A DNA stretch of 64,000 bases from Thunnus maccoyii. Taxonomy: Eukaryota > Chordata > Actinopteri > Scombriformes > Scombridae. The stretch's first letter is position 1. Each line of letters begins with the position of its first letter. Shown here in pieces: positions 1 to 26,240 of the stretch. A program made the position numbers and the translations under genes. The stretch covers positions 13,317,501 to 13,381,500 of the forward strand of contig NC_056550.1 in the NCBI RefSeq assembly GCF_910596095.1. Direction: 5' to 3'. The notes under the pieces were generated by a model that saw nothing but the letters and a program-made list of their open reading frames with translations, was not told the origin of the DNA and searched no databases.

Positions 1-271
1 AAGAAGCGCAGTCTGCGTGGAGCTATATTGTTAAAAGAGACAACCGCCGCTGACAAAAGGACAACCTGTTTGCGACAGTGCAGCAGGACTGGATTGAGAG
101 GAGGGAGTTTATGCTGTTGTGACATCCCTGAGTTACCCGCCGAGTCAAGTTCCAGTTTTCAAATGGACATTTTGTCAGTTGCGTTGCTCCACGTGTGACA
201 CTATGTGATCACCATGCTGAGTTTTAACAGCGGGATTTATCAGCGAGCGAAAAGAGAGCCTTTGTACCGAA

Positions 272-3200
272 ATGGCAAACAGTGAGCGAAACAAAAAGAT
301 CTTACTGGAACTACTGAAACTGCCGGACAACAGTGTGTGCGCTGACTGCGGTGTGCCTGGTAAGAACAATGTGCCGCGCCAAACAATGCACTGCTGATCC
401 TTCAAGTTCATGTGCTAAAACTACATGCGTGGCTGCTATTTTTTATTTTAAACATGCATTGTTTAATATTTTATCAGAAAGTCTGCTTCATCAAATGTCT
501 CAGCAAACAATTTTCAATTCGGGAAACGTTCCGTGAACGTTGCCTGAAGGGTAGGGGAGCGTTTGCCGGACGCTACAGCGAATATCACTTGAGGGTTATA
601 TTGGAAAGTTGTCTTAACTCTCCAGAATAACCCACAGGGAACGTTCCCTAAATGCTCTGTAAAGTTTCTTTTTAAAATAACCTTTAAAGAAAAGGTAGGG
701 GAAATTATAACCTTCAGAGAACCTTTAAAGAACGTTACCAGAAGGTTATCTGATTACTGGGGTGTCAGTGCCAACACCCTAAAGATTTACCTTCTTCTTA
801 CTGCTTAAGTTTTTGTTATTATCAGTTACTTTTTTTCTTAAATCTGAAGCTAATTAGTCTCCATTGGTGGAAAAAATAACTCAGATGTCTTACTGAAGTG
901 AAGTTACCATCACAACCATGTAAAAATACTCAATTAAAAGTAAAAGTAGCTATTGTATTACAAGCCAGTACTTCACGTATCAAGTGCAGTTCTGGAGAAA
1001 AAAATACAATCAATATGTTATCCATGTGTATGACATTATCAGACTAATGCTGATGTTGAGCATCAGTATTTATCTTGATCAGCATCATTTACTGTTGTGG
1101 CTAATGGACGTGGAGCTAGTTTGAACTACTTTAGATAGGCCTACAGTTCTTGAGTTTAGTCCTGTGGGCACCCTTTAAAGTATCACGAGATAAATCTGGG
1201 GGGTCATAAGATGATTTATTAAGTAAGAAAGAAAAAAATTAACTGGATAATTTTATCTGGTTGGATTTTGAACAGTTTAAGTTAAGTTTGGAGGGGAAAT
1301 CTCTCTGTGGTGGAACTGCTAACAACTCATCAACATCTGAAATGTGACAAGGGCCCCCAACTAGACTTTTTTTGTAAGGGGCCAAAAGCCAAAAAGGTTG
1401 GGATGGTGTTGACATCTTAATCTGACATCAAAAAATGTATATAAAGTTGCAAAAAATGGATAGAGGTAAAGCAAAAATCGAAACTACTTGCGTAAATCTT
1501 CTTACTGTAGTTACTTCCTACCACTGTCTGGCTCACACTGTCACCTCCTCATTTATGTCAGTACAAAGTCTTGCGTTTGAATCCCTCCTCATCTGCACAC
1601 GGCAGATCCGGGCTGGGCGTCCTACAAGCTGGGCTTGTTTGTGTGTCTGAACTGCTCTGGCGTCCATCGCAGCCTGTCCAACCGGGTCAAATCCATAAAA
1701 CTGGACTTTTGGGAAGATGAGCTGGTGGAGGTATGGATTGCTTTGTCATGTCCCAACCTCTGTTATTGCTATGATAATATATTAGCTCAGTCAGTCAGAA
1801 TCTTCCAGTGAGAGGACGAATCAGATGCGTCCATAACTAATCTTTATGTGTGTCTTTGTGGGACCCGGAAAGTTCATGAAATCCAATGGCAACGCCAGTG
1901 CCCGAGCTCTGTACGAGAAAGCTGTTCCAGCTTATTACTACCGGCCCCAACAAAATGACTGTGCGTAAGTATTTTTCCAAGGTGTTGATATCCTAAAGAA
2001 AACTGACTTTGTGACCACATCTGGTCTAGTGTGCCAATATTAATGAGCAATCACATACTGCTGACACAGCAGTACCACGTAAAGAGAAGTGCAACTATTG
2101 ACTGTAGAAGTGAAATATGGATGAATTTCTGCTGCTAGATCAAAGGTTGATGAATCACGTTCTTGTAAAGCAAATATAAGTTGACTCTATGTTGACTCAT
2201 TGCTGTAAAACTGTGTTTTGCATGTCTAAAATTATTTCACATTTACCCTTTAACCTCAGTGTCTTGAGAGAGCAGTGGATTCGGGCCAAATATGAAAGGA
2301 CGGAATTCATAGGAGAAACCAAGTATCCACCTCTCTCTTATACCACAGGTGATATTTTCACAGTTTTGTTTATACACAGGTCTACTCTAGAGCATAGTAT
2401 CTATCAGTCTGTTAGAGTAAAACTGATATAAACAATGTTGTTCCTCATACGCCTACAGAACTATGCAAGAAAAACCTGTCCTTTGCACAACAAAAGAGCC
2501 AGGAAGTGAAAATTGACAAGAATGTTTCTTTTTGTAACATGTTTGACCATGTGACCTAAACATACTCATTTTGTGTAAGACCTGTGTGAATCGAAGCATC
2601 TGTGACTTAGTAGATTTCTTGTATTTGTTCGTTCTAGGTTTCTTTGAAGGGATGCTGTGGAAGAAAGGGAAAGAGAACACGCAGTTTTTAAAGAGGAAGT
2701 TTGTGCTGTCAGAGAGAGAATTTACTCTGACCTACTACAACAAGGAAAATGTGAGTTCCCTGCAGCTCTGATACAGCTGAACTACGCTGTACGATACATG
2801 TATAAATATACGGCAGATATACATACATGCTGATAAACCTTTTGATCTACTTGAACAACTGTTTCCCCCATCAGACTAGAATCTCGTGTACATTTTTTTG
2901 CACATAAATTAAATATAATGATGATCTTGAAACAATTTAAATTCCTTAATTCCTTAAAAGTGGAGCTGAGATTAATATTCCTTATGTGTGTGATTTACAA
3001 GCATTTTTATTGACTGGATTTGATCTATGTTTCTTGTTAAAAGCATAAAATACAGCTATAAAGCAAAAACAGAAAAACAAACAGCAACATTTCAGTTAAA
3101 TCCAGCTGTTGCATCCTTTCTACTGACACTGATGTCCACATCTATGTATTTTCGATCTAGGAGTCCAAAGGCCCTAAAGCTGTAATCCCTATCAAGGACC

Positions 3201-4734
3201 TGAATGCCACCTTTCAGCCAGAGAAGATTGGTCATCCTCACGGGCTGCAGCTCACCTACCAAGACGACAATCACACCAGGAGCCTCTATGTTTATCACGA
3301 GAGTCCTGAGGTGGGACTTGTTGACCATCAACAAGTATAAATAACAGTTAACTGGCAGGTCTTGTACTGATATAGTCATACAGTAGCTTTAGGTTTCTTC
3401 TTCTACTCTAGGAAATAGTCACATGGTACAACGCCATCCGTGCCGCTCGCTACGCGTACCTGAAGACGGCGTACCCGACTGGAAGCGATGAAGAAGTAAG
3501 CATTTAATGAATGTTACAAAGCTTCTCAAAATCTAATTAAAAAAAAAGTCTCGGTCACAGTCACCTTTCAGTTACCTCTGATTATTTAAAAGCTCAGTTT
3601 AGATGTTTTTAATGTTTTAAAGCCTAACATGTGTAACTTTACTTCTCCTCGTCAGCTGATACCAAAGATAACAAGAAACTACCTCAAAGAGGGATACATG
3701 GAAAAGACAGGGCCATTGGTAAGTTAAAGGACAAATAGTTGATAATATTCAAAGATACGTATCATTACTTTAGATTTATTTGTACATTTATTTATAATTT
3801 ATTTCCACATTCACATTTAGCTGGGCGGTCAAGGCGCAGTCTTCACAACTGGAGTTGTTTTTGACAGTACTTTGTCTGAGTTGTATGCATGAGTGTGTGT
3901 GTGTTTCTGTTCCTCTTATATACGCACATACACCCTCGACATGAAAAGTTTTGTAAGAATGGATTGGTATGATAAAAGAGGATGAGAGAATGGAGCTGAG
4001 GTGGAAAATGTTGAAACTCTTTTTTTTTTGTGTGTGTGTGTGTTGACATTGAACATGTTTTAACAGCAAAAGGAGGCATTCAAAAAGAGATGGTTTATTT
4101 TGGACTCCCAAAATAGGAAGTTGTTCTACTTCAAAGGCAAGCTGGTGAGAACAAAACCTCTTCTCGTTTTAACCCTCTATGTTGTGTGCTGCTGTGATGT
4201 CGGAGGTTTTGAATTATGTTTGTTGCTTTGAACGCAGGATGCGGAGGAGTTGGGCGTCATTTTCATCGGCACGGAGAACAGCGGTTACTCTGTGAAGGAG
4301 TGTGTCCCAAAGCATACTCGGGGAAACAAGTGGAATTATGGTGTTTCCGTTGAGACGCCTGAGCGACAGTTTGTCTTCATGTGCGAACAGGAGAGGGAGC
4401 AAAAAGAGTGGCTGAACGCCCTCAGACAGGTCCTGTCCAGGCCCATGGCACCGCAGGATTATACCAGTAAGCAAGGCTGGGAAATAGTGCACACACAAGC
4501 ACATATGAGTCATTCCTGTCATGTGAAAGCTTTAACTTGATGCATTTTTGGGTCTGTCTAGTGTATTTTGAAAAGATTTTATTATCTGAGGGGTGATGGA
4601 AATGTCAACACATCAAACTCCTTATTTTCCACATTGTATTCCAAGTTGAACACGTCTCATCTGCAGCCACATCACACAATATGACAGAAGTAAACAGCAA
4701 CTTCAAGGGACACAAAGCTTTTCCCGGAAAGTGA
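272..4734 (+). CDS. adap2: ArfGAP with dual PH domains 2 (centaurin-alpha type)
   Basis: Eleven exons: 272-359, 1606-1730, 1873-1964, 2260-2348, 2638-2750, 3161-3310, 3412-3495, 3656-3718, 4067-4144, 4238-4466, 4667-4734. All have GT-AG borders and matching phases, giving 392 aa; human ADAP2, as I recall it, is about 380. An N-terminal ArfGAP zinc finger is visible (C23-x2-C26-x16-C43-x2-C46, then CSGVHR with the arginine finger at R51). PH1 spans about residues 132-235 (GMLWKKG...FLKRKFVL) and PH2 about 255-365 (GYMEKTGP...FKKRWFILD). The family binds PtdIns(3,4,5)P3 or PtdIns(4,5)P2 through its PH domains and stimulates GTP hydrolysis on Arf6 at the plasma membrane. ADAP2 is preferred over ADAP1 because the segment reading IKDLNATFQPEKIGHPHGLQ and the synteny with rhot1 agree with ADAP2. 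The start is the ATG of MANSERNKK, which matches the conserved ERNKK start of the family. The last exon codes only a short poorly conserved tail. Confidence 0.93.
510..770. repeat. degenerate AACGTT / GGTTAT minisatellite-like repeat in adap2 intron 1
   Basis: Variants of a short unit containing GGAACGTTCC, GAACGTT and AAGGTTA recur several times in this stretch. It resembles a degenerate tandem repeat common in fish introns; no coding signal is seen. Confidence 0.5.
885..1000. repeat. fragment of an interspersed ACTTTTACTC-type fish repeat
   Basis: Text such as TACTCAATTAAAAGTAAAAGTA is the reverse-complement style of the repeat seen more completely at 24345-24646. Short and decayed. Confidence 0.4.
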
Positions 4735-5024
4735 CGTTAAGTCTTTATCATTAGAATTAATCAGTAAATCCAATTTTTCTTCAAGCGAAGCAGAGCTGTA
4801 TGTTGATTTCAGTTAGTTTAACAAACATTCTGTTCCTCTAAATCATATCTTAGTTCTTGCTCTTCCTGTTATTAATGATGTCTGTGCCTAAAGTCTGCAG
4901 AAAAAGATAAGTGCATCCTGTGTGATCACAGTCTTTCATATGATAATAGTTTTATATTTTTGACTACTACCTCTACAACCATGCAGGCGGCTCTGTGAGG
5001 TCCTTCTTAGTTACAGCAATACTT

Positions 5025-5500
5025 TGAGTTAATTTTAGCATGCTAACATGCTGATGTTTAGCAGGTATCACTATGTTCACTATTGGCTAATACTGGCTAC
5101 TTAGCACTAAAGTAAGCTGAAGCTGATGGAAATGTCACTAATTGTGCAGGTATTTGGTTATAAACCAAGGTGTGGACAAAGTAGAATTTTGACCTGATGA
5201 AAAATCAGTGGATCACCAAAGTGATTACAGTTCATCCTGCGGTAACACAAATGTCTGAACCACATTTAATGGCTACCCATCCAATATTTAGAGATATTGA
5301 TTTATTTCACAAAAAGCCCCCAAATGTCAATTTCACAGTGGCGCAAAAGGAAAAGCCAAAGAATCATCAAAGTTATCAGGATACATCGTCTAGAGGCCAC
5401 GAGTGTCTGTGCAAAATCTTGTGCAGACATCCTGTAGATGTCGTGATATTTCGTTTGGATGAAAGCGGTGGGCTAACTGACACTGACAGTCAATAGAGCC
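5025..5500. repeat. non-autonomous interspersed repeat (fish MITE-like)
   Basis: It begins with the hairpin-like AGCATGCTAACATGCT text and ends in a GGGCTAACTGACACTGACAG-like tail. The order of motifs (GCTAACATGCT, then GTCTGAACC...ATGGC...CCATCCAATA, then GATATTT) is one I recognise from widespread dispersed repeats in teleost genomes. The family name is not certain. Confidence 0.55.
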
Positions 5501-6864
5501 ATGTCACTAGTGTGGTTAATTACTCAGTTATCAGGTGAAAAATTTCCAGGTTTTACAGAGTTAGTCCAGGCTACGCAGACCTGTGTTCACATACAGTCCA
5601 GACAGAAAGTAAACCCACTCAACTTAAAGCTGAAACTTGGCACTTTAATGTAGGATCCATTACTTTATTTCAAATTGAAGAACCAAAAATGTGTAACTGT
5701 CCAAATACAAACATGATGCTGTTATTATACTCAACTTTTACATTATACTTCTGTTTCTCTTTCCAGTTGAAGCAAACATCAGGTATAAAAAATGAACTAC
5801 TGAGACGTATGACAACAGGATGGCGATGAGACGACAGCAACGTTTGAAAACACAACTGACTGAAGTACAGCAGCAGAACAGATGAACAGTGACCTGCTGT
5901 CAGTACCGACTGGTCACCATGTCGCTCCCAGTATGGACTCCCATCATCTGTGTTGTAGGAAACCGTCGCACTGACTGCGCACTGTGGATTAAAGACTTCA
6001 ATCCTCTCATTTCAACTGACAGTGGGTCTGTTGCTCAATCTCAGACTTTAAAACATATGGTATCATTATGTAAAATCCATTCTTAAATACCAAAAATGCA
6101 CAAAAGATCACCACTGTTATATTGTAATAAAAGATACAATTTACAGTTACAATCATTGCATATCATCATACTGTTATTATACTGTTTCTGGATTTTTTAT
6201 ATTTTATATTTTCCAATGATTAATAAGTATATAGTTTTGCATTGGTGGTGAACATGTTTCATGACACTATGCTCAGGAAAAATAAATAATTAAAAAAAAA
6301 AAATAATGCGTGTGATTTTACTCATAGATTGCATAGACTCATATATTAAATGCATGCTGGATAACACTTTACCCATTGATCGACTTTATTATTTAATACC
6401 AGATATTATTCCCCCCATTTATAAAATATTTTTTAATTTTTTAAAATTCTGGTTTTACCATTTGGCAACATTTCTGATCTTATTGCAAATGAAAATTTGA
6501 TGGTAAATCATTATTATCATACTGTAATACTTCCTTTAACATTAGCGTAACCATGATGGAGATGTGTTATATACTGTACATGTTGCCAGCCTTCCTCAAT
6601 ACCTCACAGTATTTTCTTTTCTCTCTTTAATCTAAAATTGTATTTTTTTAAAAGTAGATTAGCTGAGAGAGGAGAAGGACAAGATAAATTATTTCTCCCT
6701 GTATTTATTTCACTTATTTCCTTTTACACTGAAACACAAAATATGTTAAATACTTGATTTAATTTGATTCTGTCATGAACAACAAACACATCACACCAAA
6801 TATTCACAAAACAAATAAAAAACGTGAGAAGAGAAAATCAAACAAAAAACTCAATCCAATATCA

Positions 6865-7760
6865 GAATCAGAATCTGTTTATTAGTATGAAAACATACAA
6901 ATAATGTATCTTGGTGTTTGTTCCCACAAATGCAACATAGAAAAATAAAAACAGAACAAAAGTAAGGTAAGAATAATAATTAAATTGAAACTTCAAAATC
7001 TATTTACAGAATGGAATAGTGATAGGAAATTTAGGCATCCAGTAGCTCAATATGATAAATACACACAATAAAATAGAATAAGAATTAGTAATACACACAA
7101 TAAAAATGAGCCTGTACAATAAGAAAAGGTGACTGCACCATATACATAAACTAAAGGCTTGAACTATAAAGTCCTGTATGTATGGAGATTGTTTACGCAG
7201 TAGGTGAATGTTTCCACAGTGAAAAAAGAATATGCAATGACATTAAATAAAGTGACTATAACAGTAATTAAAGTGACTATCATAGTAAGAAGAAGAGCAG
7301 AGCATCAGGCCCAGTACTCAACCCTCAACTTAGTTAATGCTGCCTCCCTAGCACACCACAGCATAGAAGAGAATGGCACCCACGGACTGATAAAACATCT
7401 GCACGAGTTTCCTACAGATGGTAAAGGACTCCACCCTCCTCAGGAAATAGAGCCGTTGCTATTGACTGTACAAAGGAAATATGGACTGTACTATGGACAA
7501 AGAAATGAAGTGTATGAAATATATGAAGGTGACAAAAGCAAAAAATAAAATACTTAAATTATGTAACAGTGGAGGTTGAATGCAATGCACAATGCTGAGT
7601 CCAGTTTCATGAAACATCTGAAAGTGACATGTGCAGGGATGAAATGAGGGATGTGAACTGTAAAGTCCAGTTTCATTTATTTAGTAGACCAACAGCTTCT
7701 GGAAAGAAGTGTCTTCTGGTGGAGGTTTTTAGGGATCTTTTCCTGAGGACCAGACTTGCA
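6865..7760. repeat. interspersed-repeat-derived sequence upstream of rhot1
   Basis: A segment starting ATCAGAATCAGAATCTGTTT and later segments (CAACAGCTTCTGGAAAGAAG, CCTGAGGACCAGACTTG) have the character of common fish dispersed repeats. A 114-codon open frame at 7204-7548 lies inside and shows no family resemblance, so it is not called a gene. Confidence 0.35.
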
Positions 7761-8211
7761 AAGACAAAATGCAGTTCTTCATTCTGGCAGGTGAGGGCAG
7801 CATAAAGCGTTTTTAAATTTCAAGGTGAAGTTTGTTCCGTACGGCTTGCTGTAGTTGCCGGGGAAGTGGAGGTCAGGCATGCTCATGAAACATCCGCTGC
7901 GAAATGCCATGCAAGCGGCAAAAAGAGTATGAATTACATGTAATTACAGACATACGCGCTACAGAGGACTTCTTAAATTGCATTTCAGCTGAACCGAGAA
8001 GTCGCAAGTTGAAAAGAAGCGCGTAAAAAACACAAAGAGGCTCCGAAAGCTGTCCGTCCGTTTTGTCCTACAAAGGCGGCGAGAATCTGACAGCGGCAGC
8101 GCTTCACTGCGCAGGCCTGACATTAGGTAAACTGCTGGAGGTGGACGGCATCCAGAGGACTACATGAAACAATAAAGACTGTCATCTCTGCAGAAGGAAG
8201 CGAGCTGAAAC

Positions 8212-22352
<14,141 letters not shown>

Positions 22353-23510
22353 TCAGACAGCATGAGACATCAACTTCCTCCCCGGTCCCTCAGTTGACTC
22401 TGCTCCTTTCATCCTACCTGAAAGACTCAAAAGACTGGCTGACCAACCAACCAACCAACCTGGCCCATTGCCTCAGCCCCCAACTCCACCTTGTCCCCCC
22501 TTCACTCCAAACAAGAGCAAGAAACAAATGAGCTAAATCATTAAGCATATAAAAAGTACATTTTATATGTATTAAAAACTGAAGAGTCATTCTTCTGTGA
22601 TTTTTAGTTTTTTTTTGTTTTTGTTTAGGGGGGGGAAAGGGCAGATTATTTTTGAAATATCACTCGTCTATCAGCCGATTTATAAAATGCTGACTTTCTG
22701 TGATCTGTTGGTCTAGGCTAGTCCAGGTCGGTCACTGGATGTTTTCAGCCAACGGTCATAAACCAGTCCGCTTTTTGTTTTCTCTCAGGTCAGTATTATT
22801 AGTCAGATGGTTGGACACCAGAGAGAAAGAGAGAGAGAGAGGCAGCCATATACAGAAACACCACAAAGGGACTTAAATCTGTTTATAGATGTGTATATGC
22901 AGTATATTATGTATGTATTCCCCAAGAATTTTAGGATCGGACCCCTTTAGACAGCATCACAAGCCAGAAGGAGAGCTTCAAAAAAATCGACCGGGAGCAG
23001 CTCTTCACACCTACAAGAGGAGTCGGAACAAACAGCGCTACATCTAACACTAGAAAGGTCATGGATGTCATGCACTTGTTTATTTTGTGTGTTAATTTAT
23101 TAACCTGTTTCTTTGTTTTCTAGTCTGTTTTTTTGAGTGCTTTACGCTGCACCACATGAAACAGATGGAGGGCATTTTTCATGTATTTTTTGTATTTAGT
23201 ATTATCAAAGCTATCCTCATGGTGTATGACTATCTGCTTCTGTTTTTATTTTAATTTTTTTTCTGGTTTTCAATTAGAGCTTTGTCCCTCATTATATTTT
23301 TATGATATTAGAGGCACTATAGAGCAAGAGATTACGCTATTAACAACAGCCAGTCAGTGCACCTCTCCCACCTTAAAACTATCAAAGTGTTTCTTCTCAT
23401 TCTTCTCTTTTCCAGCATTTACAATAAAGAATTGTATGATCTGGCACAACTGTATGCGTGTTATTGGGTGAGATGACAGCTAATTTCACAGCAACAAAAG
23501 AGAATAAAAT
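22353..23510 (+). other. rhot1: rhot1 3' UTR
   Basis: The sequence downstream of the stop carries candidate poly(A) signals AATAAA at 23423-23428 and again at about 23503-23508. No ORF of interest is present. Confidence 0.6.
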
Positions 23511-23782
23511 GGTTTTAAATATCTGTAATAAATGACATTTACACCCATTGACGTCACTGTGTCCTTGTATCCTTGAGAAGAGCATTTCAAAAGTAGATGT
23601 GTAAAACGCACGACTGCAGTTTTTGTGCCTAACCGGGAGTTCTGTGAAGCAGAATAGGGAAGTGAGTGTGTGATGTGGGCTGTGAACGATACTGCTCTTA
23701 GCGTAAGAGAGGAGGAAGTCACAGGTAGACTAACTTGACACTACCGGCAGTCACAGTGTAAAATGATCATCTGAGGGACAAC

Positions 23783-26240
23783 ATGTCAATAGATGAGAAG
23801 CTGTTGTTTGAGGGTTTCTTGCAGAAAAGAAAAGATACTCTGGTAAGTTGCAAGCTGTCTTTAAACTAATTTGAACATATGCTTAATACGCTAATAAAAA
23901 GTGCATTTGGTTGTCATCCATCTATATTTTTTATCCCTATAGAAAATAATATGGGTGACGTATTGGTTCAGGCTTCAAAACACAACCTTGTTCTTTTATA
24001 CCAAGAAGAACGGCAACGCTGTGAGTAGATATTTACTGTGATAATTAAAGTTTCACATTAGTGCTTTACATTCAAAATTTCCCGCCTATTGGGTCTATTA
24101 TCTCTGAAGCAAAAAAAATAATCAAATATAGATGGTGAACGTGCTAGAGGAAATTGACTTTGCAAGGGTTTTTTTGTTCTTTTTAAGATTTCATTGATTT
24201 AAAAATGATTGCGTTGACATTGTTCTCTTCACAGTCACATTTGAGAGGATATTACTACATTTACACAGTAAGTCCTCCATTTATTACAGTTGATATATGA
24301 GAAATTGATACTTACGCACAATTTTGAGGTAATTCTGCTTGAATAATTTAATATCATGCTACTTTATACTTCCCACAACATTTCAGAGGCACTTATACTT
24401 TTTACTCCACTACATTAAAGCTTTAATTATTAATTACTTTCAGATTCAGCATATAATCAACAAATTAATTATGATGTATTAGATTAAACAGCAAAGTAGT
24501 TCAATTAATTCCACTTTTACCTGCTTAAACTATCTGATAAAGGCACTGCTTACACATTATTCTGCTTACTTTTACTCGTAACTACATTATGGTATTGCTA
24601 TGTCTACTTCAGTAAAACATCCGAGCACTTCCTCCACCACTGTTGCTTTGTCTCTAATAGGACACATAAAATGTATTTACCTAGATATCTGTCTATATCC
24701 GCTTCTCGGGTCAGGTGCAATCAGTACGAGAGGTCCAGAGAACTGACAGCAAGCGCTTTATGTTTGAGATCAACATGACCAATGGGAAGAGAAAAGTGTT
24801 GGTGAGTCTCAACTGTGGTTTGTCTGCGTTCTCAGTTCAGCTGGTAAGTCTGCAGGTTGTGAATGTGCCAGCTCTAACCAAGTCATGTCAACCATACCTC
24901 CAAACCACTGTGTGTGTGTGTGTGTGTAGGCAGCAGAGACAGATGCTCTCAGAAAGGAGTGGGTAGGACAGCTATGGAAAGCAATGCATCTTTCTACCTC
25001 TGCAGTCTCAGACTCCAGAGGTACACAGTAAGTAGGAGGAGGACTTTCCCTTTGTGGCAGATCTGAATTTTACCTAAAAAAAAACAAAACACGAATGGTC
25101 AACTAGATTTTAACTCTTGACATGCATCTAGGTGGTTGATTTCTTTAATTGCACGGTCTCCTTCACTGAGTGCACACTTTCTCTGCTCCTCAGACTCAGA
25201 GTGTGTGAGCAGCGAGAGAGACGTAACAGCAGCACACCCATCTACTCGGAGAGTGACAGTGTGACAGAGTTTCCACCTGCTCGGCCCCTCTCGGCCCCTG
25301 CTCCACCGGGCTATATCCACCACGAGAACAGCAGCCTCACCTCCCCCGTCTGCCCGACTGAGGAGCCGGACACTGAGGACGCTCCTTTCCAAAACACACT
25401 GCCAGCCTGTAACTACCAGCATCACGATGGTAAACTTTAAAATGATTTGTACCTTTACAAGTTTCAGTGATTTGAGACATAAATCCAACATCCTCACAAC
25501 AGTGAATGTGATGATGTAGAGGGAACAACAACAAAACACAAGTTCATTTTTCAAATCACTGTAATTTAGTCGTGAATTGAGTTCACATGGTGCTAAACTC
25601 TGATTTCAGGTGACAGTCTGAATCAGTCTGAATCCGAACTGAATCTATGGTCCAGTGAGTTGAGCGATACGGAGGACAAACAAGGAGACTATGATGTTTT
25701 GCCACTCAGAAACAGTATGATCTTAAATATATTTTAAATAAATAACTCAACATCTCTTTTAACATAACATATAATAGTGGTCAAACGTCCAAACTGGCCT
25801 GATCATGTGTTATATGTCTTCAGAGACGTGCACCATCGACATCGACCCTTCAACAGAGACGAACGAGGGTGTGTATGACTTTCCTCTCTCTTACAAGAGA
25901 GCTTCTGACAATCAAGGTGAGATGACATGTTTTGTACAACGGCTAGCTTTTAAATAAGTAGTTATACCGAAATAATAAACAGTTTTTTTTGTCCATTTCA
26001 GACGCCACAGACAGCATCTATGACGTACCAAGCTCTCTTTTGAGACAGATGTCTGATGACACTGAAGGTTTTTTTTGTCTTCTCACTTATACATCTACCT
26101 AAATGTAGACAGTGGTTTATGCAACAAAAGGCACACATGTCAATTGTGTAACGCCTAAAAACATTATCTTAGCTATTTGTCTCAAGCTCATCTGTTTGTT
26201 TCTGGTTGCAGAGGAGCAGCCGGAGGAAGGAGCCTTCTGA
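23783..26240 (+). CDS. PH-domain adaptor with C-terminal tyrosine motifs (unnamed)
   Basis: Ten exons: 23783-23842, 23943-24020, 24235-24267, 24715-24801, 24930-25027, 25194-25429, 25610-25714, 25824-25916, 26002-26067, 26212-26240. They give 294 aa, with all phases consistent. Residues about 7-112 form a PH domain (LLFEGFLQKRKD...VTYWFRLQNTTLFFY...ALRKEWVGQLWKAM, with the invariant C-terminal-helix Trp). The remainder is acidic and low-complexity and carries three SH2-ligand-like tyrosines: Y225 (YDVL), Y250 (VYDFP) and Y270 (IYDVP). There is no SH2 domain, signal peptide or membrane segment. The layout suggests a membrane-recruited scaffold phosphorylated by tyrosine kinases, loosely like SKAP, STAP or PLEKHS1 proteins; this is inference and I do not recognise the orthologue. 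The donor after 26067 (GTTTTT) is weak. The next gene, c17orf75, is convergent. Confidence 0.8.
24345..24646. repeat. interspersed ACTTTTACTCCACTACATT-type fish repeat
   Basis: The motif order (CAGAGGCACTTATACTTTTT, CTCCACTACATT, CAGATTCAG, TACACATTATTCTGC, GAGCACTTCCTCCACCACTG) is that of a very common teleost dispersed repeat. It fills most of the third intron of the PH-domain gene. Confidence 0.7.

Larger units (their letters stand above)
4735..8211. other. adap2 3' UTR and adap2-rhot1 spacer with interspersed repeats
   Basis: There is no conserved reading frame. A plausible adap2 poly(A) signal AATAAA lies at 6281-6286, followed by an A-run. A fish interspersed repeat occupies about 5025-5500 and another repeat-like stretch about 6865-7760. 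A more GC-rich block at about 7850-8210 directly precedes the rhot1 start and is the likely rhot1 promoter and 5' UTR. Confidence 0.6.

Noticed and set aside
7204-7548. 114-codon forward open frame between adap2 and rhot1
   Set aside because: It has repeat-like surroundings, no recognisable domain and low-complexity composition with no splice or promoter support.
23565-23573. GTATCCTTG text as another U12 donor
   Set aside because: It lies in the rhot1 3' UTR region with no exon and no branch site; a similar string near 54630 is inside the LINE.
23783-26240. Calling the PH gene a STAP or SKAP orthologue
   Set aside because: No SH2 or SH3 domain is encoded and the PH similarity alone does not settle the family.
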